64,000 bases of DNA from contig CAJNDS010000184.1 of NCBI GenBank assembly GCA_905221605.1, positions 7,501 through 71,500 on the forward strand. The letters run 5' to 3'. Below, piece by piece: positions 42,205-54,025 of this stretch. The number at the start of each line of letters is the position of its first letter. Positions within the stretch are counted from its first letter, which is position 1. This stretch comes from Symbiodinium natans. Lineage: Eukaryota > Sar > Dinophyceae > Suessiales > Symbiodiniaceae. The notes beneath the pieces are model-generated. The model was not told where the DNA came from. It did no database searches and saw only the letters and a program-made list of their open reading frames with translations. A program made the position numbers and the translations under genes.

Positions 42205-43621
42205 CTCCAACTTGAAGGAGACGTACAAGACATACAGAACTAGGTTTGTTCCGGATTCCTCCACTCTTGACATTCCTAGTGAAGCAACAACAACTTGGCA
42301 AGCGCCTAGCAGGCCAGACAAGAACACGATGCTGACGGTTTTTGGCCGTGAAGGTAGATCGGCTTCACCAGCTAAGCGGATGGTGATAATGGAGGCAGCG
42401 TAGAAGCCACACGAAACGCATATCCAAAGAAAGGATCCTTGGTTTCCATTCAGACCCATTTCTGTTGAAAAAACTTCCAAGTCACAATGGTCCAAAACAT
42501 GCTTGCCAACAGGCCCTGGCTCGATCTTGCAGGACGGACTGATCGTCCGCGGGATGTGACAACAGGCCAGACATGTAAATGACACCAGCCATGATCAGGA
42601 AACATCCCATGATCTGCTGCCTTGATAAGGTCTCTCTGCTGTACATGTAGAAGAAGAAGCCCACAAGAGGAACGTTGGCAACCACAACAGACTGGTTTGG
42701 TCCTGAGTTCGCCTCGTCCAAGGAAAAGCTTAAGCAGCCGCATGTTTGTGCTAACGCGATGAACGCCCCGCTGCAAAGAAACCAAACCAACTTCAGAGTC
42801 GAGGCTTGCTCGGCGCAGCGCTTGGCTTCGCTCCTGCTCAGTGCCAAGCTCAAACAGCTCACTCACTGGTCACTCACTCATGGCAACCGACCAAGCAGCA
42901 GAGCTCTGCATCTGATTTCTAGTCCTGAAGCTTTCGCAAAAGGTGGCCAGCAGCAAGCTTCCGAGTGCGCTGAGAACGCCAACCATAAGAAGCATTGCCG
43001 ACATATACTCGATCGGCTTGAACAGGTTTCCAGCATGGGCCACGAAGAAGTTGTCAAATCCGAAGAATACCTCAAAGGGCGCTCGCTCTGTTGCAGCCTT
43101 CTAGCCTGACCAATTCCTTGTTTGGTGTTGGCTTTGGTAAGCCTGGAAAGAACGCTGAAGGTCCGAAACGTCTACCTGTGAAGCAATGCTCGTTGAGCTT
43201 TCGCAAGACCCTTGACACACACACACACACACAACACACGCACATCCTTGGTAGCAGTTAGCCCTCGTTTGTGGTGCAGCGCTGCTCCGTTGTGGACCTT
43301 TGAAAACCCACGTCGATGTGGCGAGTCGAGTCAGCACGTAATGCTTAAAGGAGTTGCTGAAGCCAGGCTTGCCACGACGACCCAGCCACGCTTGTCCAGC
43401 GGCTTTCCTTTGTAAGGGCATGTGGTTGCTTGGCGCAAAGCTGTCATAAAACCGAAGACACATCAAAGAACAATAAATGCTTTGCTGCCCAGCGTGCGTA
43501 GCTCCGCGACGAGAGCACACACTGCCAGCAACAACAAGAAGGCGGCAAAGGCAAGCAGCCTTCCAGTACCGTTTTCGTTGTCCTGGCCGTTTGCTTTCGT
43601 GAACTGCGCTTTCCACACAAC
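42205..43621 (-). CDS. DMT/EamA-type membrane transporter, multi-exon
   Basis: Four or five minus-strand exons encode hydrophobic segments. Exon from 43621 (GGCGAG|GTTG): TGRLLAFAAFLLLLAVCALV. Exon from 43100 (GGCTAG|AAG): EVFFGFDNFFVAHAGNLFKP then IEYMSAMLLMVGVLSALGSL. Exon from 42770 (TTTGCAG|CGG): GAFIALAQTCGCLSFSLDEA, VVVANVPLVGFFFYMYSRET and LSRQQIMGCFLIMAGVIYMS. Exon about 42440-42205: VSCGFYAASIITIRLAGEAD and TVSIVFLSGLLGACQVVVAS. The pattern of a substrate helix, then PLVGFFFYMYSRETLSRQQIMG, then a glycine-rich helix is typical of the drug/metabolite transporter superfamily, which moves small metabolites or nucleotide sugars across membranes. At least six membrane segments are seen. 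The exact substrate is unknown and the full length is incomplete. Confidence 0.6.
43214..43240. repeat. AC microsatellite in a transporter intron
   Basis: GACACACACACACACACACAA followed by CACACGCACA between the 43621 and 43100 exons. Confidence 0.85.
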
Positions 43622-44055
43622 CTCGCCGTGCTGTGTGTCCTAGAGGGTCGCCGAGCTCGAAGGGCTGTTAGATGGGCTGTTAGGCTTGAAATGCTTTATG
43701 TTACCTTCTTGTTTTCAATCCTCAAATCCACAAACGAATCCTCCTAAGCCGAGGCCAGGGATTCAGGGTCTGCACAAAACTCAGCATTCAGTTCATTTGC
43801 ACAGTATAGAATGAAACCAAACATACACAAATAAACACGAGAATGCCTGTGGTTGCCGGTGGCGCGCCATATCTCCTCGTGCATCCCCCTGCCCCCTCGC
43901 TTCCCGGACACCTCCCCTCTCCCACACCCTTAAAGAGCTGGCCTGCAGGTAGGTAGCTGCGCCAGCTCGGAGGCTAGCTCTCGTGACTTTAAACTCATTC
44001 CGTCCTCACTCGAGGATTGACAACAATCCGTATCGGACATGTTTAACGTCCAACC

Positions 44056-44340
44056 CTAACATAAGCACGAGTTTCGTTCATAAAATGACTCAGGCGAGAC
44101 CAACCTAACCGTACCTAGCCCAGCATGGTACCGACTCCGGGGTTGGGTCTGGGACTTGGGTTGCGATGGTTGCGGAACAAAAAAACAACATCCGAACAGA
44201 AAGAAGCCCCCAGGCAGTCCAAAGCGACAACGTTCCCATGCGTGTCGCTGGCGTACGGCTTGCCGAGGTAAACGGCGTCCATCATCTACATCGGCAAGGA
44301 GTCCTGCTTCCTGATTGTTGACAAGTTGCGCATAATGCAT
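44056..44340 (-). CDS. Candidate exon, frame uncertain
   Basis: Two overlapping minus frames both look protein-like: QEAGLLADVDDGRRLPRQAV in one and DAVYLGKPYASDTHGNVVAL in the other (starting at an ATGATG right after TAG, about 44285). It lies 430 bases upstream of the transporter exons on the same strand and could be its first exon. No family recognised. Confidence 0.3.
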   Translation of the reverse strand: MHYAQLVNNQEAGLLADVDDGRRLPRQAVRQRHAWERCRFGLPGGFFLFGCCFFVPQPSQPKSQTQPRSRYHAGLGTVRLVSPESFYERNSCLC

Positions 44341-44744
44341 ACAAGGCTAGCTGCCTAGCTCACAGACTTTACGTTCGGGATTTGCCGGGGTTCATGCTCG
44401 TTTGAAAAAAATCTGCAACTATGGATGGCCTTTTTGCCAAAGGCTTCCGCTGTTGCCTACGTCTTTACCCAAATTGGACAACCTTGGGCCGAGACAAACT
44501 GACAGTAGCCCAGGTGCCACAACATCCTGCCATGTTGGTCGAACTTCTGCTCCCCATCTGCTGAAAGTAGCTCAGTGTGTGCAACGCACGGGGCTTGAAA
44601 GTCACTCTAGTTGTTGTTGAATTGGGAGGCTGCAGTGAGACCTCTGTATGGTGGAAAGCTGTTGTTGCGGGTCTTCAAGGGTGGGCTCCTTGGGGCTCTG
44701 TTTAGATGTTCCAAGTCCAAGCCGGAAAGCGGCGCGTCGATGGA

Positions 44745-44772
44745 GCGAGCTGCGAGCTGCGAGCTGCGAGCT
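44745..44772. repeat. 7-bp tandem repeat GCGAGCT
   Basis: Four perfect contiguous copies. Confidence 0.85.
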
Positions 44773-45241
44773 CAAGAAGTGGACCGTATTTGCTCTACCG
44801 AAGCAGTTCGCGGAAGTCCAAATCCGTGACTTTTGCCTGGCACCTTGAGCTAACAAACCCATACTGACAAGCGATATCACACAAACGAAGGGGACCAGGG
44901 AACGAAGTGGAAAGGCAAACTGCGTGACCAGGGCTTGTTGCATCCTGTTCCACTGAGTTCGGGTGTTTCAAGCCTGCTACGCTAGTGCGGTCTTTGCATC
45001 CAATTCTGCATTGCACAGGGGACGTTCGAGGGGCCATGCGTTTTTTTTCTAAATTGAATTTGGGTGACTGTTGGCCCGGCCTTCGTGCGGTCTGGACTCT
45101 CAGGCCTGCCACGATCCAGCATCCGTGAGTCACGTGAGTGGATGGGGAGACTGTTGACCATACGTGAACTTTGTGTGGCACTACAGAATCGCAGTGGCGT
45201 GCATAGATCCCCCTGCCATTGAACTGCCATGGAAATTGCAT

Positions 45242-46900
45242 GCAGCCTTGGGGCTCCTTTCTTTGGTCGCCCGGCAGGGGAAACCTGCCATAGAACCGTT
45301 AGCACCCAAACATGCTGGTCTGGACTGCCACGTAGCATTATGAAGATGTCATCCGTTCTTGTTGATGCCCAAGTTCGCCTGCTGAAGCTTAGGCTTAAAC
45401 CCTTGCTGAATTTTGCCAGCTACGCTGTGGATGGAAAGCTTCCCATCTTCAAGCGAGGACTTTCTTGCCTGGCCAGGTTCTCATGACAAAAAGGTGGGGT
45501 CAACGCAGCAAGAACCGAGGGACATTCCACGAGCGAGACTCAGTGCAAGTCCGAGAGTAGGCTGCGGAGATGCTTTTCATGTTGCAACATGCAGCATCCG
45601 TGTTTGATTGTGGGGGAGAGTCGAATGGTGCCTAGCCACCCTGGGCACAGCTGAAGGTGCCTTGCAGCAATGTGTATAAAGGCAAAGAGGCTTCGTCAAA
45701 TACTTCGTGCAAAGGCCCTGGGCCCTGCCTTGGGGGCAGTCAGCGAAGCCGGGATCCTTCATGGTGCGAAGTGGATGCAGTGACCGCAGGTGCTGGCTTT
45801 TTAGTTTTTTTGGATCTGGCACAAACCCCCGACGTAAGAAAGCGGAGACAGCTGTGATGCTACCGGCATGGTTTGGTATGTGGGCTATTTTAGGTGGATC
45901 TTGGCGGAGCGCCACCAAAAAAGGAACAAGAAACCACATGCGCACAACGAGGGGGCATAAAACGGCGAAGGCCTGGCAAGCTTCCCGTGCTACTCCAGAA
46001 GAGCGTTCTCATCTTCGGGAAGTTGATGTCTTATGCCAAGTGTCAATCACGTTGCTCGAAGACTTACAGGGAAGGTGAAGTATGGTTAGCATATGTTTAA
46101 TGAGGCCGTCAGTCCATTGCAGTCCTGGAGATCTTGGGGCTCTCTGTGCGACTGGCCTTGACGCGCGGGCTGCCTGTACGCCTGCATCTGGATCGAGCTT
46201 CGGATGCTTGAACTATGCGAGCGCCAATCTCCGTCAAAACAAGCTCAGTCCAAGGCAACATTTGTTGATCCTGGGACAGATGGAGCAGCGAACGAAACTG
46301 GCCAACTGCAAACTCGAGTGAACAAACTGACCAATTAACTAGGCTTGCAACGCGCGGTGACGAGGATGCAACCTAACGACTTGCATAGGTCTTGGCCATT
46401 GCTGCTAGCCCTTGACGTGACAAGCCTTGGAATACCGCATGTTCTGCATGGTAAGAAGCACGCTGGTGACAAAGCTCGTACTGGAGAGTATGTGCTCCTG
46501 ATGCTGGGTGGGGTTATCACGAAAGGCACAGCACAGCGGGGCCAAGCCCTATCAAGCATCCACCCAATGGCATGGACATACACGGGCCGACTTGCAGGCT
46601 CTTCGAGAAAGAATTAAAATTCAAAATATACACTAGACCTTCGGTGGCCTTGTACAGGGCACGTCCGTTCTCTTTGACTTTGTCGTAACATTGCTTATGC
46701 GTGATGGTGGAAGCACCTGGTGCACCTGCTACTCTTGCAGTTTGTGACATCACTGCAGTGCAAGCCGTGCATGGAGCCATCTTTAGTGATCTCGTCTCAG
46801 TGCAAGCCCAATCCCCTCAGAGTGCTGTTGCAATTGTGCCAATTCCGCAGTTGTGCTTGAGAAAACGAAGCTGACCACGTGCTCGTGTGCGTGTTCGCAC
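45242..46900. other. Unassigned region
   Basis: Frames at 45577-45945 (minus) and 45707-46078 (plus) oppose each other; neither has a motif. No repeats or RNA genes recognised. Confidence 0.3.
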
Positions 46901-46924
46901 GACATCGCGTGTGATCATGCGTGA

Positions 46925-46992
46925 TCATATGTGCGTGATCACGAGTGTGTCGGTGTGTGTTTGTGTGCGTGTGCGTGTGCGTCTGTGTGTGT
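46925..46992. repeat. GT-rich simple repeat
   Basis: GTGTGTCGGTGTGTGTTTGT then GTGCGTGTGCGTGTGCGTCT and GTGTGTGT. Confidence 0.85.
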
Positions 46993-47124
46993 AACCCAGC
47001 AGAACAAGTCAAACCAAAAGGCCAACATGCCCGATAGCTCGGTGCCCAAAATGAAAAGGACTGCAATGACGGCGAGGACAAGTCATGTCTGTCACATGTC
47101 TCTTGCCACACTTCAATGACCAAT

Positions 47125-47126
47125 AG

Positions 47127-47170
<44 letters not shown>

Positions 47171-47190
47171 GAGAGAGAGATGAGAGAGAG
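47125..47190. repeat. GA microsatellite
   Basis: About 25 GA units with two ATGA interruptions. Confidence 0.93.
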
Positions 47191-48235
47191 CCCTTCTCCT
47201 GGCTGATGCGGGTGATGTCTGCAGATTGCCACCCTGCATCGCGACAATGGGAAGTGTGGGTGCAAGCGATGATGATAAAGGCTGTGAGTCTCCGACTGCA
47301 CGTCGGCGTGATGGCCTGAGAAATCAGCATTCAGCATCTGGATCGAAGGCAGTTCCTTTCTGAGGACAGATCGCTGCTGTGGAGGGCTGTATGCGGGTCG
47401 GAGCCACATTCGCCTGAACAGTGCAAAGCCGCGCAGCTGTTCATGACAGTATAGGTAGTTGTGGATCAAAGTGCTGCAACTTCTCAGCCTGCTAAGAGCC
47501 TGCATGCGGTCGCTGGGGAACCCACATAACCAACCACTCTGCGAGCAGCTTTGCAACCTGCTGAGAACGCATTAGGCCGCATTCTTGGGGCTCTTGGGGA
47601 TCTCTTACCTATGGGCTTCGTTATCGTCAAGGTTCGACGGTTGATACTGATACGCATGACATGTTCGGCAGCATCGGCTGTCGTCTACCTGTTGCGGTTG
47701 CGGTGGGAGATGTGGGAAGCGCGGAGGGGGGGGAGGGGGAGGGGAAAAGGGGAGGGAACAGCTCAGGGGCGGTCTGGTCCAAGTTGTGCACTGAGCTGTG
47801 TTGGGAGAGTTTTGGGCTTTGTCCAGTCTCGCACGGCCAGTGGATTCTTTGATCGGGCGCCTTTTCCTTAGAGACTAGAACCATCTCAAACCCAGCAGTA
47901 TGTACCTCTTGGACAAAGCTACATGTGCATGTTAAATCCACAAAGAACTGTCTCATGGCCCCTGGCTTTGTGCAGATGTTGAGCTGCTGCAGGTAGACCT
48001 CTTCGTTTCATTTGGGAAGCATTGTGCAAGGTCTTGAAGGGGGGTGGAGAGGGGATCCTGACATGTCCTGAATGTCAGTCAGCTGGCAAATCGTTTACCA
48101 AGGCATGGCGCCATACGGAAAACTGTATGGTCTACGCTTCTACGCCGTCTACGCCCAAAACCCCACAATGCATTCACTAGGGCACTATGGGAAGGGAATG
48201 GAGGGGACATCATTGACAGTGGCAATCCAAGCAGC
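47191..48235. other. Unassigned region
   Basis: A G-rich run (GGAGGGGGGGGAGGGGGAGG) lies at 47725-47758. Minus frame 47113-47556 reads through the GA repeat and is not credible at its C-terminal end. No gene supported. Confidence 0.3.
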
Positions 48236-48424
48236 GCGTTGGATGGCAATGCCGTGCTAGCAGGGCCTCGGCACAAAGTCCCAGGTGGCCAGGGTTCCCG
48301 ATGGTTCCCGATGGTTTCCATTGCTGTCACAGTGCTGTCTCTCTTCTTCAGCGAAGTCAAGACAGGCTTTGTTTTGCATCTCGCAGAAGCACAACGGTCA
48401 GCTACGAGCACTCCATGTACAGGA

Positions 48425-48800
48425 CTACATGCCTGCATGGGACTGCGTGGCAAGGAGATGGCGGTGATTCTTGAGGCAAGTGTCCAGTCCAGTCAAGTTT
48501 ACGCCAACACTCGCCCGCAACTTTAGACCTGCCGGTGCAGGAGCAGTACCGGTGGACGCCTGCACATTCAGAATCACTACCGCAGTTCCCAGTGGGAGCA
48601 GCCAATCACCGGCCCCACTCATCGATGAGATTGACGAATTTGACGAGTCCTGGAAAGACTCGGACTCCAAACCTGCATCCGACTGGAAAGCCAAGGTATC
48701 TTTCGATTCCACATTCTTCGCCAATGCAACAGTGCTTCAGCAGGGAGGGCAGGCGGGAAGTTTGGGAATCACTACCTGTTCCATGGTGACGAACATTTGA
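48425..48800. other. Open frames on both strands, coding strand unresolved
   Basis: Plus frame 48471-48800 has an acidic segment LIDEIDEFDESWKDSDSKPA; minus frame 48425-48724 has SFQDSSNSSISSMSGAGDWL and TAVVILNVQASTGTAPAPAG. Both are plausible protein and they cover the same bases. I cannot decide which, if either, is expressed. Confidence 0.3.
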
Positions 48801-48899
48801 CTTGCAATTGTACTCAAGCGCCAGTAAAATCATGGGGCATCTGCCTGCTGAGGTATTGCTACAGGGTACCGACGAGGCTGTTGAGTTCTTGTGCCTCTG

Positions 48900-49690
48900 G
48901 TGGAATCAGACCACGATCTCCGAGGCCATTCCACGTGCCCACTGCGCCTCAAGCAAACATTGAGGCGCTCTCTTGTTCTTTGAGTACCTTGTTCTGAGTG
49001 TTGTTTGACGGTTGATCCGGATCGACAAAAATTCGACTCTCAGTGCTGTCCGAGCTGCATCACTAGAAGCGCCGACAACTTGATCCTCAATGCCGCCCTC
49101 ATTTGTTCCACGCCTCGGATCACACACAGGAATGTGATCAATCGCTCTGCCGTGTCTGCTGCCGCAGGCCTGATGCGGAAGAAGCCTTTTTCTGCCCAAT
49201 ATGGGTTCCAGGAGTTTGCTACCTGCCACATGCACAGAGCTTGCAGAGTTCGATGCGAGGGAGGGGAATGAAAAGAGAGCGATCGAGAGCGCGCGGGCCG
49301 AAGAGCTAGACGGCATAGTGCGCAAGGCGCCTTCCAGTACTTCACTCCGCTGTCGACGCCCCAACCCACCTTGCACAGAGTGTCAGCACTTGGCGTGGCA
49401 AAACCCCGTGCCCATCCTCGATCTTGTTGCATCTTGTTGCTGCCAGTTGCAGCTGTGGCACCATTCGCACGGCATGCCCGCCAGCCATCTCGCCAGTCAC
49501 GTGGTGGTAAACCCTGACGCAATCACATTGACAAGGACGACTAACTACGCAAACATCTCTTGCAAAGGTGCCCATGGGTGTAAAGCTCGAAGTCCGAGTA
49601 CACCTGAGGTGAGCAGGAAAGATAAAGAAGGGGCTCATGTAGCACAACTACGGCAACCTGGCTACTTGATGGCTGACCAATGACTCTGGC
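48900..49690. other. Unassigned region with overlapping frames
   Basis: Minus frames 48906-49376 and 49040-49522 and plus frame 49201-49683 overlap; none shows a motif. Confidence 0.3.
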
Positions 49691-49691
49691 T

Positions 49692-50078
49692 TCAGCTCTT
49701 GTCTGGCAGCGTTTTACAAATGGAAGATAAGCCCAGAGCCGTGAAGGCAGTCTCCACTGGTCCACCAGTCATGATCATTTGTTGGATGGCCTTTGCAACG
49801 CAAAGAATTTGGAAGATGTGACTGGGCAACATGTGCAGTAGATTCAGCAGATGGTGTTTTGGGCCTTCTCTCCAGATGCCGTCTGTGTCTTGCCCTTGTA
49901 ATAGTACTTGTCCTGTGGTTGAGCGATGTGTGAATGGTCTCTGACGGTCTCTATCTTGATCATGGGCCGCCCAGAAGGCGTCCTCCTTGAAGTTGTTGTG
50001 GGGCGCTTTGGCTGCGGCGTCACACTGCGTGGGTCCAGCAGGTGAGTCCTTCGGCTCGCCGCTTTCGAAATGGTGCAC
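49692..50078 (-). CDS. Candidate terminal exon, product not recognised
   Basis: The minus frame ends at a stop at 49692. Its C-terminal half reads LLNLLHMLPSHIFQILCVAK, AIQQMIMTGGPVETAFTALG and LSSICKTLPDKS, a helical, protein-like sequence. The N-terminal half competes with another frame (DKYYYKGKTQTASGEKAQNT). The boundary probably lies near 49870. No family recognised. Confidence 0.38.
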   Translation of the reverse strand: MHHFESGEPKDSPAGPTQCDAAAKAPHNNFKEDAFWAAHDQDRDRQRPFTHRSTTGQVLLQGQDTDGIWREGPKHHLLNLLHMLPSHIFQILCVAKAIQQMIMTGGPVETAFTALGLSSICKTLPDKS

Positions 50079-51632
50079 TCACACGCACACAGCGTCAACA
50101 ACACTTGCATGTACCAAGCCGCACATAGGCACACCATGTCCTATGGAAACTAGCAAAGCTGCTTGTTAAAGTTATTCGCAAGTTGCAGTGTCCTCACTTG
50201 GGCAGCCAGGCTTGCCCTCAGCCGGGTAAGGGTCCTGTGGCAAATTGTAGCCAAGTCAGAGGTGCTCTTCTGGGAAACCTGTGAAAGACTTCACATGGCG
50301 CTTGGGCAGGTTCAGCCATGAATGCTTTGTGGCTTTGTCCCACCCGCAGCTGGACATGTCCACTCGGCAGGGCTGCAGACGCAACAGACGAGTTGAACAT
50401 CGGAGCAGGTAAAAGGAACAAGCATCTTTGACAACTGAAACGCAATCCTGGCAACGATACCGCCGCTAAGCAAAAATGGTTGGGTCAAGAGGACATACAT
50501 TACCCGACCTTTCCACAACCGGGACACAGTGAAATGGAGAGTCATTCAAGAAGCATAAGATTGACATCAAAGTCCGCATATTCCCAAGATGTATCTCAAT
50601 CCCGACCGAGTGGGCCCTCTGGGCGGCACAGGGGCCGCGGGAACGGAGGAACATGCCCTACCAACATGCTTCAGCAAAAGCCATCTTCAACCAAAGATGC
50701 ACGCCGGCCTTGCCCTGTGGACCATGGTGGTGGCAGTGCGGCAGCGAGAAGTCGCTGCAAAGGCCCGGTCCAAACGGACCGGTTCCTGAACCAATGTGTA
50801 GGCTTGGAAGTTTTGTAAGTCCTGGACTCCAAGAAGAGCACTTTTCTGTTTTTTGTCCAGTTGGGCCTTGGTACTGGCCACCGCTGACAGCACCAGTGTC
50901 CTGGAGCGTCAGGGCTTGCAAATGTTTTCGAACAGCTTTCCAAACAACGTTTCAGTGTAAACCGCTGGTGTTACATTCGAGAGAGGATTGTCACGGAGCT
51001 GCTTGAGGGGTGCCAAGGAATAGGCCAGTCATGATTCCAGCAGTTCCAGCAGTGCCACAATTCAGAAAACGTGCCGGGTGCGAGCAGTGAAACTTGAAAC
51101 CTTGTAGCTTCCAACAGGTCAGTCAAGGTCAGTATGCCTGTACCCCCAAGGTCCACTTCTGACATTGATGCGTAGCATGGGTGTTATGTAGTGTTACGCC
51201 GCTATGCTGTCAAGCTCTCGCAGACGTTGCTCTGCCGTTGCCAAAGCACTCCTTGATGTACTGCCAGGGTGTGTCAATCTGACCGCCATCGCAACCATCA
51301 GGGTTGGCATTGAAGCACACGTCCTCTCGACAAAAAAACGAGCGGGAGACTGGCTGGAGTCTAGTTAGCCGTGAAAGTCGACGCAGTCTCTGACACAGTC
51401 AGACAAGTCAAGTTTTGAAAAGGGGCTGTGGGGATTTCGCAACATGAGCAGTAAGCAAGCACTGCACAGTCGCACCTTCGCAAAAAGGGGGCCATCAACA
51501 AAAAGTCAATGCAAGATTAAGGACATGTGTTGGTCTCATCTGGGGAGGAGTGAGGAGCATAGCCCAAGTACACACAAGGCAAATTAAACTATTTCGAACT
51601 TGGTAGATGCTCCACTCCAAAGAAAACGACTT
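50079..51632. other. Unassigned region
   Basis: Minus frames at 50312-50545 (VMYVLLTQPFLLSGGIVARI) and 50466-50654 (MRTLMSILCFLNDSPFHCVP) may be exons of the same minus-strand gene as 49692-50078, but overlap in different frames. Plus frames 50480-51006 also open. 51170-51600 shows nothing. Confidence 0.28.
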
Positions 51633-52244
51633 TCATCGGTATGTCTCTAGATCCTCGCCAGCAACAAGACGCCTAACCGCAACCACATAGGCGCAGTGTC
51701 CATCCATCGAAAGCGATGCGACTACAATGGGCCAACATGGATCCCTGCAAACCCCAACTGCAGTACTGCAGTAGACGCCGTCAGCATGGGCTCTCCTCAC
51801 CTCAAGTCTTCCCTCTGGTTCAGAGTGGCAAAACAGTGTGATCACATGCACTTTCCCAGCCGACCGCACCACCAAGCACTCTACAGCATGCCTGCTGCGC
51901 GTGCGGCGAAATCTTGTCTGACTTCTTTTTCGTGATAAACTAGAATGGAAGGTTGATCGACAAGCCAATAAGGGAGACTTCAGATCTTGCAGGCCTGCGC
52001 CGAAATCGGGATCATTGTCTTGCCCTTTGTTGCAATGCACATGCCTCGGGGGCTCGCGCCACTTGCAAAAGTCTTGCAAACGTCGTATTTTCGTGGGGAC
52101 TCTCACAGCATGTGTGTAGGCTTCCAGACGGTCAGCCAAGAGACGATCAGAGGCAGCTTCTGCTCCAGCAAATGCCCAGCAGCAGCCTGACGTGGTACTG
52201 TCGACATGCAAGTCATGCGAGGTGCTCTTGTCGCTGAGAAACAC
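51633..52244 (-). CDS. Candidate 203-codon ORF, product not recognised
   Basis: Uninterrupted minus frame. The C-terminal 80 residues are the most protein-like: VRSAGKVHVITLFCHSEPEG, RLEVRRAHADGVYCSTAVGV and DPCWPIVVASLSMDGHCAYV, then VAVRRLVAGEDLETYR. Alternating hydrophobic strands suggest a beta-rich fold. The middle is arginine/serine-rich and may be intron. A plus frame (51696-51935) overlaps. No family recognised. Confidence 0.38.
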   Translation of the reverse strand: MFLSDKSTSHDLHVDSTTSGCCWAFAGAEAASDRLLADRLEAYTHAVRVPTKIRRLQDFCKWREPPRHVHCNKGQDNDPDFGAGLQDLKSPLLACRSTFHSSLSRKRSQTRFRRTRSRHAVECLVVRSAGKVHVITLFCHSEPEGRLEVRRAHADGVYCSTAVGVCRDPCWPIVVASLSMDGHCAYVVAVRRLVAGEDLETYR

Positions 52245-53660
52245 AGGGCATGGGGGGTTCTGTGCTTATACTATGCTTAGGCTGGGCAGTTGTTTGCGAT
52301 GCGACATGCGCCCTTCACCAGGTGAACAGAATGGAGTGACTGTGAACAACATAGGGCAGGGAAGCTTGAGAGTAGCAGCGTGCAACGTTCTTGCTGCTCG
52401 GTGATGCAGCTTCGTGGGGAAGATGGACATTGACAGCTGCTAAAGAATGCAACGCTATAGCTGATCCATCAGGCATTTTGCAAGCACCCAGCAGTGTTCT
52501 CCAAATTGCTCTTTGCGGTTTGGACGAGATGCCGCAGTTGGACTGGTCGCGGATGTCCTTCGATGCAGTGCATCTGCTCGATGTGCAGCTGCTCTCATCG
52601 ACGTTAAACTTTAAGCCCTTGCAAGCTGCTTGCAAGCAAAAGATATGTGCCGGACGTTGATGATCTTCGCACAATCCGGCCACTGCTCCGCTGAATCGAA
52701 TGCCTGCGCCGCCGAAGTTGCTTGCACATACGATATCACGCGCCTCGATCGAGCTGTATAATGCCAATTCATGCTATATACACCAGCTGAGCCATTCGTC
52801 TCCTTTTCCATTCTCTGCTTCCCCTTAGCCTGGCCTCCGCAACTTCCTTTACAATACTTAGACACCATCCAAGTAACCTAGATATGTGAACAAAAGCTGC
52901 TGCAAAGTATTGTAGAGTTGTCGACATCCTGGAACAGAAGCCCTGCCGGTGTTCAACTTTTCAAGACGCCTCTGGGATGTCTCCATCAATCTCCGCAACG
53001 AAGCGCTCAATCTCTCCACGCTTGACTGCCGACTCGATAGACTTCGTCATGTTGCCTGCCGGTGCGAGCTTGAACAGCTTGAACCCATGCACGTTTCCAA
53101 GAAACATGCGTACTCATCTGGACGTACATTGACAACGCCGTTCGAAACTACGAGCTCAGCGGGCATGCTCGAGTTGACCCTACTTTCCTCATCGCTGCTT
53201 CCGTGCTTCACTGATGGAATTTCGGGGTCAAACATTGTCAAAACGGGGCAAGGACTTACAGAACTTACAGAGGACCTACATGAGAGTGCTGAGGTGCCTT
53301 ACCTTTAGCAATGGCCTCGCAGCCTCAACGGTCAACATTGAAAAGTCGAGGTTGCCTAGCCTGGCAAACAACTCTCCTATCTAGCCTATCCATCGCAATC
53401 ACTGTAGCTGTAGGCGCTTCTAGCGTACTCACTCTCCTTCCCTGCCTTTCACACCACAAAGGCGCTTGGAGGCTCCGGGCGGTTCCATGGCAAAACGCTC
53501 GACGGCACCAGGGGTCCAAGTAACTCCTGCGGCAGTGATTTGATGAGTATTTCTTGTCTCTGACACATGACCCGATGCTTGAAGGTGCAAGACATGCAGC
53601 TGATCAGTACAAGTTGCAGGCAGTGACGTGCGATTCAAGCAAGCCTGGTGCACGCTCGAT
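52245..53660. other. Unassigned region
   Basis: Plus frame 52391-52660 (QIALCGLDEMPQLDWSRMSF) and minus frame 52315-52767 overlap. TTACAG-type short repeats near 53258-53275. No motif. Confidence 0.28.
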
Positions 53661-53668
53661 CTCTGCAA

Positions 53669-54025
53669 TCATCGCTGCCCGATCGGGGTGCACCTGCGAA
53701 GCGCAACCGGGCCCTCGGCACAGCCCGACACACTTCCAGGCCTCTGGAAGCTAAGTACTGAGAGGTCCCTGTACAACTTGTCGGACCAAATATCGTAAAC
53801 AATCGTGCGCACTTGTGCTTTACCAACAGATTTGACACGGCATTGTGCTTTGGAGGCTTTGAAGTGCAGCAATGTCGTGGTCACGACACCCCCTGTGATG
53901 CCAGAAGTCACACCACACGCCCGTGAAGGCGTACCCGGTACGACTTGAAACTTCACGTGAATAAAACCAGTTCGATGTCCTTCCCCATGTTGGCAGGGCT
54001 GATCACGGCATATGCTGCTTCCCAA
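53669..54025 (-). CDS. Candidate exon, product not recognised
   Basis: A 118-codon minus frame reading HVKFQVVPGTPSRACGVTSG, ITGGVVTTTLLHFKASKAQC and VRTIVYDIWSDKLYRDLSVL. Protein-like with beta-strand-type alternation. No family recognised. Confidence 0.33.
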   Translation of the reverse strand: MGSSICRDQPCQHGEGHRTGFIHVKFQVVPGTPSRACGVTSGITGGVVTTTLLHFKASKAQCRVKSVGKAQVRTIVYDIWSDKLYRDLSVLSFQRPGSVSGCAEGPVALRRCTPIGQR